A stretch of 64,000 nt of DNA, taken from assembly GCA_003956705.1 (NCBI GenBank), contig QZCP01000579.1, positions 130,950 through 194,949 on the forward strand, read 5' to 3'. The stretch is from Brevipalpus yothersi (lineage: Eukaryota; Arthropoda; Arachnida; Trombidiformes; Tenuipalpidae). The notes below the pieces were generated by a model that ran no database searches, had not been told where the DNA came from, and saw only the letters and a program-made list of their open reading frames with translations. Positions within the stretch are counted from its first letter, which is position 1, and every line of letters starts with the position of its first letter. A program made the position numbers and the translations under genes. Of this stretch, positions 23,210-34,094 are shown piece by piece.

Positions 23210-24975
23210 TTCCATTTCATTGATCTCATTTAGTTGAAAAAACAATTCGGATATAATAGCTTACCATACTTTCCTCCAAAAAAGTTATGGTCTTTGAATC
23301 AAACTCAAGTGGAAGAGAGGAGAAATTTTTTAGAAAAATATCTACAGATAAGTGAGTATTATAGTCATAAATCATTGACTCAATTAACGGAACTGGAAGT
23401 CTCTTCTTTTGCTCACCATATTCAATGATCATCATCATTTTTTTCCTATTCTACACCGTTTCCCCATCACAGTAAGCCAAGATGAGAGAATTAATAAGAG
23501 TGAATTTTTCAATGGCTTTCTACTTCATGCCCAGCAAGAGAGTCACAATGTCACAAAAGAAGAAGTTGATCTAGATTTATATTTAGTTAATTGGTTCAAA
23601 GTACGCCTTAAAGTGTATTCAACAGATAAAAGTTCCACGGTTATGAATGCCGCTTGTAGGTATCTTGAGCTACCAGGATCAACGATGTCCTATTTTGCTC
23701 TGTTCATGGTCCGTAAAACTGAGAATGATAATCAAGCTATTTTGGAGCGAAAAATGATGGACTTTGAATCTCCCTACTTAACTTTGAAAAATTTTGATAA
23801 TCCATCCAAAAGCCACTTTTTGGTTATCAGAAGATATTATTGGGATCCATCTTATGATAGTATTTTGATGAAGAATAATGTTTCTCTGGATTTGCTATAT
23901 CATCAAGTTATTAATGATGTTGAAAGCGAATGGATTATTGCGCCAAGTGACGTTAAAACGCGATTATCATCGCTCAAGATGAAAGAGTCCAAAAAAGAGG
24001 TAATTTGACTCGCAACTATCTTCTTATCATCACCGTTTACCTTTCTCCAATCAGCTTCCAGCTATTCAATAATTCTTCTAAATCTAATTATCGTTGATAT
24101 TCTTGATAATAGCTTTCCATTTCTTGTCATATTATTTTACAGTACATAGAACTTGCTCGAACTCTTAAATACTATGGTTTTGTCCGATTTGAGCCTTGCA
24201 TATGTGATTATCCTGCCCAAGACACGAGAGTAGAAGTTAGGGCAGGAGGAATGGAACTCGTTCTCGCTCCACAATCTACCAAAGTGAGTTGAGACTTTTC
24301 TCTCATGTAATCACAAAATGAGTTGAATTATTGCACTTACATGAGACATATGGCAAGGCAAGGCCTGAGTTTGTTTCCTAAAAATTACTTTTTTATGCTT
24401 TACAGGGAGAAAGTATTGAACACAATTTTAGAGTAACCAGGATACGCTGCTGGAGACTGACAACATGTCTAGACGACAACAAGAACGTTGGAAACCAGAA
24501 CGATTCCTCTCGAGTGTTGAAATTTGAGCTTTCATTTGAATATCTATTCAGTAAAGATTCCCTCAAGTGGATCACAATAAGAAGTGATCAGTCAATTCTT
24601 ATGAGTGTTTTCCTTCGAAGCATGGTGGAAGAACTACTCCTCAAGCGTAAAGGTCTTAAATCATCTGTGAACAATGAGGAACAGAGCAAAACTTCCGCTC
24701 TAGCATCGGAGCCCTGGTCTTTCATGAAAATAGACGGAACAAGTCATCCAAGTACCCAGATGCCCAGATCCTTCTCAACCGACTCATTTCCTAAGAATGA
24801 AGCAACTTCTAAGATGCGAAAGGTTGGCAGATTGTTCTCTCCATAATTTCCGGTAAATTTCTAACAACATGTTTGCTGTCTCTTTCAGTCTTTCTCGCAG
24901 AATGGTAATTTTCCTAAGATGAAACCTTTCTTCGAAAATGATGCTTTCAATGGAATTGGTGATGATGATCTGTGA
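22710..24975 (+). CDS. Snx17: sorting nexin 17 (SNX17), 7 exons
   Basis: An endosomal PX-FERM adaptor that binds NPxY-type motifs in cargo tails and works with Retriever to recycle receptors and integrins. Exons 22710-22772, 22897-22971, 23234-23351, 23473-23999, 24143-24283, 24406-24822 and 24889-24975 join in phase to 475 residues, against about 470 in human. The PX part starts MHFSIPDTQE and includes LRYRQLHNFHEQ, LPYFPPKKLWSL and EERRNFLEKYLQ. The FERM-like part has SYFALFMVRK, RRYYWDPSYDS, FRVTRIRCWRLT and FEYLFSKDSLKWITI. The C-terminus (GIGDDDL) matches the conserved SNX17 end that contacts Retriever. Intron 2 carries a (CT)n tract. Confidence 0.95.
23142..23204 (+). repeat. (CT)n microsatellite in SNX17 intron 2
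   Basis: About 63 bases of uninterrupted CT, ending about 27 bases before the acceptor of exon 3. Confidence 0.95.
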
Positions 24976-25628
24976 CCAGCTTGTCAAATCTATTCCAGCT
25001 ACATTTAGCTCCCTAGACTCGTGATATGTTGATTAATCTCATGAATTTGATTCCTGAATTTTTTATCATCTAAAAATCTCGCCACAACGTGGTGAGAAAA
25101 TCTCTGAACTCGTTCTTAGAGAACAAGATTGATTTTTGATAGGCATCTTAATGCTTAATAACAGTTCGTTCCTTCGAACCGAATCATCTCTTGATTTGTT
25201 ACATTTGTGATTCAAGTTACCATGGTTGTTGATTTTATCCGTACTGGAGACCTTGAAGTGCGAACTCGAATCGCGTTTCGGGATTTTGAAAGCTGTTTAA
25301 CGCTGTCATTGGGTAATATCAAATTCAAATCAGAGAATCTGAACTAATCGAATCTGCTGAAGGCAATTGACATGGAAACGGGATTTCCTTTACCCTTCTT
25401 TTTCAACATACATGTACATGTAAAGCCTAGTATTTGATAGGGCTGGGTGAAACGTATATCCAAACTACAGTGGAATCCTTATAAGTTCTAGCCCAACTTT
25501 GCCATCTCAGTGGTTATGAAGAAAGGAAACAGTAATTTAGAACAAATATAAGTCAATTTTCAATGAGCTTTCAAATGTAAGTTTACAAAACATAATTGAA
25601 TGCCACTATAATACATAATGTCAAAGTC
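24976..25628. other. convergent 3' region of SNX17 (+) and Csk (-)
   Basis: The two genes end tail to tail 653 bases apart. I see no open frame of interest. I also could not place a convincing AATAAA for either gene near its stop. Confidence 0.5.
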
Positions 25629-27023
25629 TTACTGTACAGCCGTTGTTTTGAGGTGCTCAAGTTTCTTCAATATCAAAGCAAATGTAGGCCTTTTCTCTGG
25701 ATCTAAGTTCCATGATTGCTTCATAATTTCATAAATTTCGGACGGACAGCCTTCTGGAGCTTCCATTTTGTAACCCTTTTCCACATGTTTCATTACATCG
25801 TCAAGAGGCTAGAAAAAATACAAAATTCCATGAGAATGGTAAAGCGATAAAATGACTGAGAATAAAACCCTCATAAGCCAAACAACTTAATTTAGAAAAA
25901 ATCCAACTATAAATCGGTTCTAAGGCAAATAATAACAGGAAAGAGAGAGAGAGAGAGATCTCAGAATAGATTTCTAGGTCAATGTTAAGCTGATTATGAG
26001 AGAAAATATACAACTAGAAAATTCGATACTCACAATTCTGGGATATGGTACTCTGCCAAAAGAATATATTTCCCAAAGCAGGATGCCAAAACTCCAAACA
26101 TCCGATTTATTACTAAAGGCATTGAGCCTTAAGGCTTCTGGTGCAGTCCATTTGATGGGAAATTTTTCTCCTCTCAAACTGAATGATTCTTCACGAGCAA
26201 GACCAAAATCACAAACTTTGGCAACACAATCTTCTGATATGAGTACATTTCGAGCGGCAAGATCTCGATGGACAACATGCTTTGATTCAAGATAAGCCAT
26301 ACCGGCACATGCATGAGTTGCAAAGTCAATCTGATCACGCTTGGTAACATGTAGTCGTCCTCGTGATCTAAGATAATCAACAAGTGATCCTTTTGCCATA
26401 AACTCGGTAACCAAATAAATATTTGCACCATCGAACACAACACCCATCAATTGGACAAGATTTTGATGTCTCAAAGATGTCATAAGGCTTGCTTCGGCGA
26501 GAAAATTTTGGGCCGCTTTGGTTGAATCTTTGATTATTTTGACAGCTACCTTTTGGCCACGATAAAAAGCTAATCGAACATCACCAAATTCACCTCTACC
26601 CAACACCTCTCGAACATCACCAAAATCAAGATCTTCCAATGGTATTACCCATCCTGCTTTCTCGAATGCGGAAAACTCTAAGCCACCTCTCTTCGGAACG
26701 GACATCCTCAATCGTGTACACAGTCCATCCGCATCCTTTTGATAATGTTCCACCAATTGTGAAAGTTTATCGAAAAATTCTTCATCATCAATTGTCAGCT
26801 TGGAATTCTTTTTGCTGACCCGATAGTGTTCCACTTTGTTATTATAACATACACACAGTGTATAATCACCAGGAAAATTGGTACTTTCACGAACAAGAAA
26901 GAGACCATCTTCTCTCGGTTGAAGTAGACTTTCCGCCTCTTCACGCTTAATTTTACCATGAAACCATGGCATAGAGTTCAATTTGACTTCCGATCGTGGT
27001 TGAAAATAATTGTTGGAACCCAT
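25629..27023 (-). CDS. Csk: Csk-family tyrosine kinase (SH2-kinase, no SH3 seen), 2 exons
   Basis: Csk kinases phosphorylate the C-terminal tail tyrosine of Src-family kinases and switch them off. Exons 27023-26034 and 25808-25629 join in phase to 389 residues. The SH2 domain begins at SMPWFHGKIKREEAE (residues 17-31) with FLVREST at 42-48. The kinase has GRGEFGDV (142-149), catalytic Lys 162 in VAVK, HRDLAARN (252-259) and DFG (272-274). KFPIKWTAPEALR follows, with no activation-loop tyrosine of the Src kind and no inhibitory tail, both typical of Csk. Vertebrate Csk is 450 residues; the missing 60 or so are the N-terminal SH3 domain. The short leader GSNNYFQPRSEVK resembles the end of an SH3 plus linker, so an upstream SH3 exon or isoform cannot be excluded, but none was seen up to the assembly gap. 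Confidence 0.93.
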
Positions 27024-28210
27024 TGTTGGACACCGTTTGGGTTAAATATTTTCTCCTGATATCTGTACACACGGACACACACATGCACATAGACACACAG
27101 CGTAAGGACAAGAGCGATGAAGGTATGAATGAGAATGACGGTTCCAATACACAATTGATGACGATATTGATATGTTGAAAAAAAAGTGAAGTCAGATTAG
27201 AGAAGATGATAAGCAGAAAAAAAAAATTACGGGGCGTTAAGAGATAATTCAGTGATTCTCTATGTGTGTATGTTTGCAGGTATTTGCGTGCATAAGACTA
27301 CAGTACATGGGTAGGTAATGAATAAAAAAAATCATCATCAACATACACAAGATATTTCCGAATCACATTGTATGGAATAAAGATAGAGATGAGTCATTTC
27401 GAAAAAAAACTTACTCTAACATAAAAGCAAACGTGATCTTCAAGTCAAGACAGTGTGTCACAGAATCATATGTGTAGGAAGAGTTTTAATTATTAATTAT
27501 CACTTAAACCAAATTACACCTTTCTCTGTCACCATTTATACAATTATCAATCGGTATATATCATTATGGTGTGTTAATGATGAATTCGACTTTGATCATT
27601 GAACTATGTTGATGATTGGCGATGCTCACACGGTATAAAAAATATATGTATATAATCAGCAGCTGATTTGATTCTTACGAGGGAGAGAGAGAAAATGTAA
27701 GTGACTTTCAGAGAGAGAGAGAAAAAGAGAGAGAGAGTTTGGCAAATATGAGAACCCAGAACACAGTTTAGAAAATGAATGAATGATTGAATGAATGGAT
27801 AGTGCCGAGAATGTTGGAAGAGAGAGAGCGAGTACAACCAGTTGAACGAAGTGATGAAGAGAAGAAGAATTCCTGTGAAACGAAATGAATGGAATGGAAT
27901 TCAAAACAATAACATACTTCTCTCTCTCTCCCTCCTCAACATCGCATTCCATTCGTGAGTAAGGGCAGCAAGAGGCTGACTCGCCTCAAGGAGGAGAGAG
28001 AGAGAGAAGGGAAAGAAAAGAGAGTGGAATTCCTCACCGAAACTCTCTCTCTCTCTTAACATTTTCTAAGGTATGGGCGAAAATTCTCTTTCTCTGAACT
28101 CTGCTTGCGGGTAAAGGAGAGGGTAAAGAAAAGTTTCTTCACTTTAGGCGAGTTGAGTAAGCTCTTTCAGAGAGCAAGGTGTGAAAAAGAGAATAGGTTT
28201 TTGCTCTAAA

Positions 28211-28213
<3 letters not shown>

Positions 28214-28294
<81 letters not shown>

Positions 28295-28432
28295 NNNNNN
28301 NNNNNNNNNNNNNNNNNNNNNNNNNNNNNNNNNNNNNNNNNNNNNNNNNNNNNNNNNNNNNNNNNNNNNNNNNNNNNNNNNNNNNNNNNNNNNNNNNNNN
28401 NNNNNNNNNNNNNGAGAGAGAGAGAGAGAGAG
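28214..28432. repeat. (GA)n microsatellite interrupted by an assembly gap
   Basis: About 80 bases of GA (28214-28294), a run of Ns (28295-28413), then about 19 more bases of GA. The gap almost certainly reflects a (GA)n tract that could not be assembled, so the true length is unknown. Confidence 0.95.
28295..28413. other. assembly gap (119 Ns)
   Basis: A run of N flanked on both sides by GA repeat. Its length may be an estimate rather than measured. Confidence 0.99.
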
Positions 28433-28936
28433 ACTTCTAGCTCGAAAACTGTGCAGAACATTCCAACTAGAGAGGCGAGCGATTGTCCAAGCGAAATACT
28501 TAAATTCTAACGATAATCTGGAAGGAGGTGAACAAAACTAACATTCATACAGTAAGCTCATTCCTAGGTAGGTGGATTTTAGGGGGATAATTTCTGATGA
28601 ATTTCTCTCGAAATAAATAGTGTTTTAGAGAAATGCGTTTTTTCGAAAAAAATCCAGAATAATATTAATATTGATTTGATTTTTTAAAAAATATTTTCAC
28701 CCGTCACTATTGCGGGAGTATCTCTCGGACATGATTTTTTTCTCAATCGTGCTGCCATCGATTAGAATGGAAACACCAGATACATTGGCACTCATTTGAA
28801 ATATCACCCGCCTCTGTTGGTCTATGGATATTCGACGGCTAAATCAGAAGCCATAATCACAATAAGAATGATTGATGAAGGGGAAAATGATCAAAGTTCG
28901 CTTCTTTCTTCCCTTTTACCAATCTTTGATGTTTAG

Positions 28937-30390
28937 TCAGGAATATACAGGAAGACGAGTATTTTCTTCACCTTCCAGCTGTGATTCATGATCCATAATA
29001 TCGTTAATAGCGGGAGAATTTGGTGAATTTCCATTTGTGGTCTTAGGATGCTTGAGTAAATGACCACGAAGAGTTGATCGGTGTCGAAATTTTGCACCAC
29101 ACTTGGGACACGGTAGAGTGTGGCCCAAATGAAGAGCGAGGATATGTTCTTTACGATTACGTGAGTTTGCAAATGTTTTTTCACAATGAGAACACTTATA
29201 TCGACCATCAGCTAAGCGAGGACCGTACGGACTTGGTTTACCATTGCTTATTTCATGCACTGTATGAGAAGAAGTGTTGCTGATCGACGAATTTTTGAGA
29301 GATTTCGTTCTCAAATCGGAGCCATTCATATTACCATTCATTGTTTCTCCGAACGATGGGGAATCTGGATTCTCATTTCCATTCATATAATTATCTGAAT
29401 TGTTCGAATTTCCATTAGGAACTTCAACATCGGAGTTCACTTCTGAATATATTGGCGGGCTGGAATTGGGTGATCTCATACCCTCTTCTTCATCACAAAA
29501 ATCAATCTCAGGTGAATTGGGTAAAATGAGACCAGCTCTCGAAGCCATTTTAATCAGATTCGATGCGCTTGTGGTCAATTCGATGGGTCCATTTATATTT
29601 CCTATTGTACTGTTTAGAGTGGTGGCTGTGGAGGTGTTGTTGGGATTATTGATGAGTTGATTTCGATTATGATCAGGATGATGATGGGAATGAATTGCTC
29701 TTTGACCTGTGAAATCAATGAAAGAGAAGTATAAGAATGAAAATTAAGGATCAAAAATCGATGGTGAAGTTTCAACAGTGACCAATAGTGAGCCAAGTTC
29801 ATGAGCAAGAGGTACAAAAATTTGACAAGTACACACAGGTCAAGATTGACCTATGGAACTTGCATTGGCTTTTTGGATAATTTGTTTTTCGGTTTTCAAG
29901 TTTTCATGATCTTACCTAACTCGTTAACATATGCAGGAAGAATATCGACAAGATTCGGAGGATTGCGAACACGCAGATCAATTTCGCTTGTATATTCAGT
30001 GCCCATATCACCGATAGGTTGGCCTTTTTGATTCAAAACTAACACTGGCAAATCGAATTGGCTTAACTGATTGAAAATATCACCAAGTTTGCTTTCATCA
30101 ATCCGAAAATAGCCATTATATATGAGATCATGTAGACCATCGATACCCAATCTATCCATGGTTGGTATCAAAAAATTAGTTACACTATGTCCATTATCAC
30201 GAACAGCTTCACACCATGAAGAAAATTTGGCTGACAAAAGGAGTAATAGAGTAGAATGAACTTTACGGCCATAACCATCATGGCCACATATGAGAAGATC
30301 GGGAGGCAGTGGACGGATGATTTGTGATTTAAAATTTTCAAAAAAAGACACAGGCCTCAATTTGATGGTCACATATGATTTTGACATCAT
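28937..30390 (-). CDS. divergent BTB and two-finger C2H2 zinc-finger protein, 2 exons
   Basis: Probably a DNA-binding transcriptional regulator, by its BTB plus C2H2 layout. Exons 30390-29916 and 29706-28937 join in phase to 414 residues. The first exon has a BTB/POZ-like fold region (PPDLLICGHDGYGRKVHSTL, then LLLLLSAKFSSW), which differs a lot from the usual BTB signature. The second exon is Asn/Ser/His-rich and then has two adjacent C2H2 fingers: CSHCEKTFANSRNRKEHILALH (C-x2-C-x12-H-x4-H) and CPKCGAKFRHRSTLRGHLLKH (C-x2-C-x12-H-x3-H). The start is MMSKSYV at 30390. The frame stays open upstream to a stop before a (CAA)n run but has no earlier ATG. I cannot name the orthologue. Fingers and splice phase are solid; the BTB assignment is moderately sure. 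Confidence 0.82.
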
Positions 30391-31602
30391 GTCTTGATTA
30401 AGACCAGGGCCAGGATGAGAATGCAAAATGTAATCAAAAAACGATGATATGATGATATGATTGATCTTCCGTTCCAATAGAGAAGCCAATTTGATTGATT
30501 TTTTTGCCAGTCGCTGTGGTGATAATGGTGGTTGTTGTTGTTGTTGTTGTTTTTATTGTTGTTCTCGTTGCTGCTGACTCTTTTCCGTTCTACTATGATC
30601 CCGGTGATGAGTAAAACTTTCAAATGATATGTATCCAAACCAATGAAAGGGATTCCTTTTTTTTAAAAAAAAGCAGAACAGAGTGTTTATGAATGTTTTT
30701 GAGAGAGAGAGAGAGAGCTTATAAGATTTGAGAGAGAGAAAAGTGCGAAGAACTTGAGAAGACATGAGCACAAAAGTAAATGTGCTTTTTTTGATGCAAT
30801 CATATTGTGATAATCATAACAAGTTGATGATCACACTTACTGGGTGATGATGATTGTGTTTAGGGTTGATAAAATGTGTTAACGGTAGAAATTTTTCTTA
30901 TACACCAATGATGGACGATAAAAAGTGGCTAGAGTTGAGGGGTTGGTGGTGGTGGTGGTGTGTGGTGATTGCCGAAAAAAAAGGTTGGACAAAATTGAGA
31001 ATGAAAATTGATCCAAAAAGATGGTTTAAGTGTCACTAACTGAATTACAATCACAAATCTGCTTGAAAGGGTGTAAAAGGCAAGTTGACTTTGGTATACA
31101 CCATCTCTCTACCAATCTGTGTGTGTGTATATATATGTATGAGTTTGTGTGTGTATGTGGGCGAACAGCAGATATCGATTAATTATCCAGTATACACACA
31201 CACACACACACAAACTCTTTCAAGCAGTCGATAAAGTAGAGCGAACGAGAAAAAGAGAGTAAACACACGCGAGGGTTGGAAGAACGTTTCACTGATAAAC
31301 TGGTGATGATGATGATGTCCACTACTATTGGCAACAATGGTCACATACACATAGAAAAAGACACACACATACCAAATCGAAAGCTTATCACAAGATGAAA
31401 CGAACTTTCCACCAGCAAGCGACTATATAAGAGTGTGAGTGTACACTGTTCACATACAACCACCGAGAAGAAGAAGAGGAGAGAGTAGAAAGAAAGACAG
31501 AGAGATGGGCAAGTGGATTACTCTTTTACTTGTCAAAGTACATCAGAGAGAGAGAGAGAGACAACGCTCACGTTGCATGACATGTAATCATGATCCACTG
31601 AC

Positions 31603-31627
31603 TGTGTGTGTGTGTGTGTGTGTGTGT
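31603..31627 (+). repeat. (GT)n microsatellite
   Basis: About 25 bases of alternating GT. Further short GT and CA runs lie on both sides (31690-31740, 31193-31212). Confidence 0.9.
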
Positions 31628-32042
31628 TATACAGCGAAAAAAGAAAGAGAGAGAGAACCTTATTATTTTTCTCTTATTTGCTGGATATGTGTGTGAGTGA
31701 GTGTGTACATGTATGTTGGTGTGTGTATGTGTGTGTGCGTATGATGATGGCCAAAAGCACCCAGCTACACACACACACTTTGATGCATGGAGAGAGAGAG
31801 AAAAGAGAGAGAAGAGAGCTGAACAAAATAAGCGGGCGGTGTGGCAAGAGAGCGAAAAACTTCTCTCAAGCAACAGTATATCAGCATATACACTGGCATA
31901 TACAAGCCTCGTACATACACACACACACAGCTCTTGTCAGCCTCCACGCACTGCGTGGATGCTGCTTGTTGTTGTGCCACTCTTTTCCCCTCTCTCTTAC
32001 TTTGAACCACCTCTTCTCCTCTGGTTCCTTTCTGCCTCTGGC

Positions 32043-32047
<5 letters not shown>

Positions 32048-32105
<58 letters not shown>
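32048..32105 (+). repeat. (CT)n microsatellite
   Basis: About 58 bases of CT. It faces a (GA)n tract of similar length 108 bases downstream, so the pair forms a long inverted repeat. Confidence 0.95.
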
Positions 32106-32107
<2 letters not shown>

Positions 32108-32210
32108 GCTGAGACCCTTTTTCAAGCGTTTCGGCCGCCTCCCGCTAGCCAGGCACACAGCGTTGGAAGGGATGCGAGCCCGGTCACGAAAGGCCATCCG
32201 ATATTCTCGG

Positions 32211-32212
<2 letters not shown>

Positions 32213-32268
<56 letters not shown>
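32213..32268 (+). repeat. (GA)n microsatellite
   Basis: About 56 bases of GA. It is complementary to the CT tract at 32048-32105, with a GC-rich unique spacer between them. Confidence 0.95.
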
Positions 32269-32272
<4 letters not shown>

Positions 32273-32928
32273 TTATGGTGAGGATGGACACGCCATTGTT
32301 TTCTGTGTTTTTCACATCATTGTCCACCCTCCATCCTACAGTTCCCGATTGTGAGAAAGAGAGAGAAATGGAAGATGAGATCGCAAGAGTGGGACAAACA
32401 TGATGATGTTTGTGTGTGCGGGAGCGAATTGATGGCAATCGAGATGAGGGCACACCAAGGTGCAATCGAGAGAGAGAGACATGCATACACATATGCCAGT
32501 TCGAAGATGCACACACACTCACACACACACACACAAAATCATGGGCTGATTTTAGATGAGACACGCACATCCACATCCACATCCACACACACACACTCGC
32601 ACGCAATCACACACACATCCATGCACATCCACTAATGACGGGAAGCTGAAGAGGCTGAGTTCAGGTCAAACTTAGACCCTATCATGGACGCCAAGTCAGT
32701 GTGGGCCGTGGTGGGGAGAGTGGGACTGACAACGCGCCCACATTGGGAGGGGGACCCGGAGAACGTTGAGGGGGAGCACAATTTTTGGAGGGGTTCAAGC
32801 TGGTGAAGGGCGAGCTTCTTTCAGGGCCATCATCGTCAGAGTTCTCTTTCTCTTTCTCTGCCTTTCGATCGCTCTCTCGATGCTGTCGGCCGTTTTCTTG
32901 TTGGCCTAGCAAACACATCATCAACCGG

Positions 32929-32950
32929 CGACGGTTGATGGCAAACACAC
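32929..32950. repeat. short perfect inverted repeat with GCGA loop
   Basis: CATCAACCG, GCGA, CGGTTGATG: 9-base perfect arms with a four-base loop. As RNA of the plus strand the loop would be a GNRA-type tetraloop. It lies in the GC-elevated island. Confidence 0.85.
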
Positions 32951-33720
32951 GCACACACACACACACATACACACACTCAAATGAGGAGCAAGAGGACAGA
33001 AATGCGGCCTCAAGCAGGATGCCTCCCACTCGCCAACCAATTGCCGACCTCGTCTGGCCACTTTTGCCTCTCATACTCTTTTCCTCTCTTTTCCTCTCTT
33101 TCTTTTTCTCTGTCTCTATCTGCATTCGCCGAAGCGGCAGTTGTCATCCATCACACTTGGCATAGAAGACCCGAGATCAAGTCTCATGGCCATACTCACT
33201 CTCTCTCTCTCTTCTCTTTCTCGTCAAGTGCTTGAACGGCTATCTGAGCCATGACAAGGCGGCTGACATTGACCAGTGGGGCTCATGAATATCACACGCA
33301 AGCATCCTCTCTTTCTCTCTCTTCGTCTCTTTTCCACCATAATAAATACACTAGCATCTACACACATCGACGATATGGATGCGTTGGTCGGCATTAAGCC
33401 AGCGGCAAGCCAGCCCGCTAGCCTGGGCTTCAGCCCCTCTCTCTTTTTCTCTTTCTTTCTCTTTCTTTCGCTTTTCCTCGATCGAAGCGGGTTGCCAAGT
33501 ATGCCGCTGGTGGCTGCATACTCTCTCTGTTCACTGTGAGAACCTAAAAGAAATTTTCCATCCATACAAAGTGTAGACGCTCTACACCCTCCCATGGACA
33601 CACACATACACACTCACAGTGATGATGTGTGTGTGAGTGTGTTGCAAAGCTGTGTTGCCATAATTAAGAGCGAAAAGCAAAAAGAGAAAGGAAGAGAGAA
33701 GAAGAGAAGAGAAGAGAGAT

Positions 33721-33742
33721 AGAGAGAGAGAGAGAGAGAGAA
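33721..33742 (+). repeat. (AG)n microsatellite
   Basis: About 22 bases of AG, preceded by a purine-rich GAAGAGA stretch from about 33670. Confidence 0.9.
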
Positions 33743-34041
33743 AGAAACTCATGTAATCACAAGCAGTGAAATGATGATAAAAAGCAAGCTTCCGTTTTGG
33801 AGTGTCGTCTTTTTTACTTGCTCAAAACTGACGATGGACTTGTGTGGTAAAACTCGACTAGAACTAGCCAACTCGAACCACACTAATTGCTTGAGGAACC
33901 CCCTTGTAGGCCATTCTCACTTCTACGAATAGAATACTAGCCAGCCAGTGTCGCTCGAGGCCGATTAGTAAGAGAGAGAGCGAAAAAAATTTGCATATCC
34001 AATGTGAATATGCACATTTATCTGACCAATGTATAGAAGCC

Positions 34042-34043
<2 letters not shown>

Positions 34044-34092
<49 letters not shown>
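34044..34092 (+). repeat. (AG)n microsatellite
   Basis: About 49 bases of uninterrupted AG, at the right end of the microsatellite-rich region. Confidence 0.95.

Positions 34093-34094
<2 letters not shown>

Larger units (their letters stand above)
27024..28936. other. intergenic with (GA)n tracts and an assembly gap
   Basis: Contains Csk upstream sequence, several short (GA)n runs (27685-27740, 27991-28006) and the large (GA)n tract with its N gap. Open frames here are mostly translated microsatellite. I looked for a Csk SH3 exon on the minus strand and saw none. Confidence 0.5.

Noticed and set aside
31568..32606. Several long frames rich in Ser-Leu, Arg-Glu, Cys-Val or His-Thr
   Set aside because: They are direct translations of CT, GA, GT and CA dinucleotide repeats, which contain no stop codons.
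32682..33125. 147-codon minus-strand frame in the GC-elevated island
   Set aside because: No ATG-led domain, interrupted by translated GT repeat, and the opposite strand is equally open. Kept only as part of the island finding.
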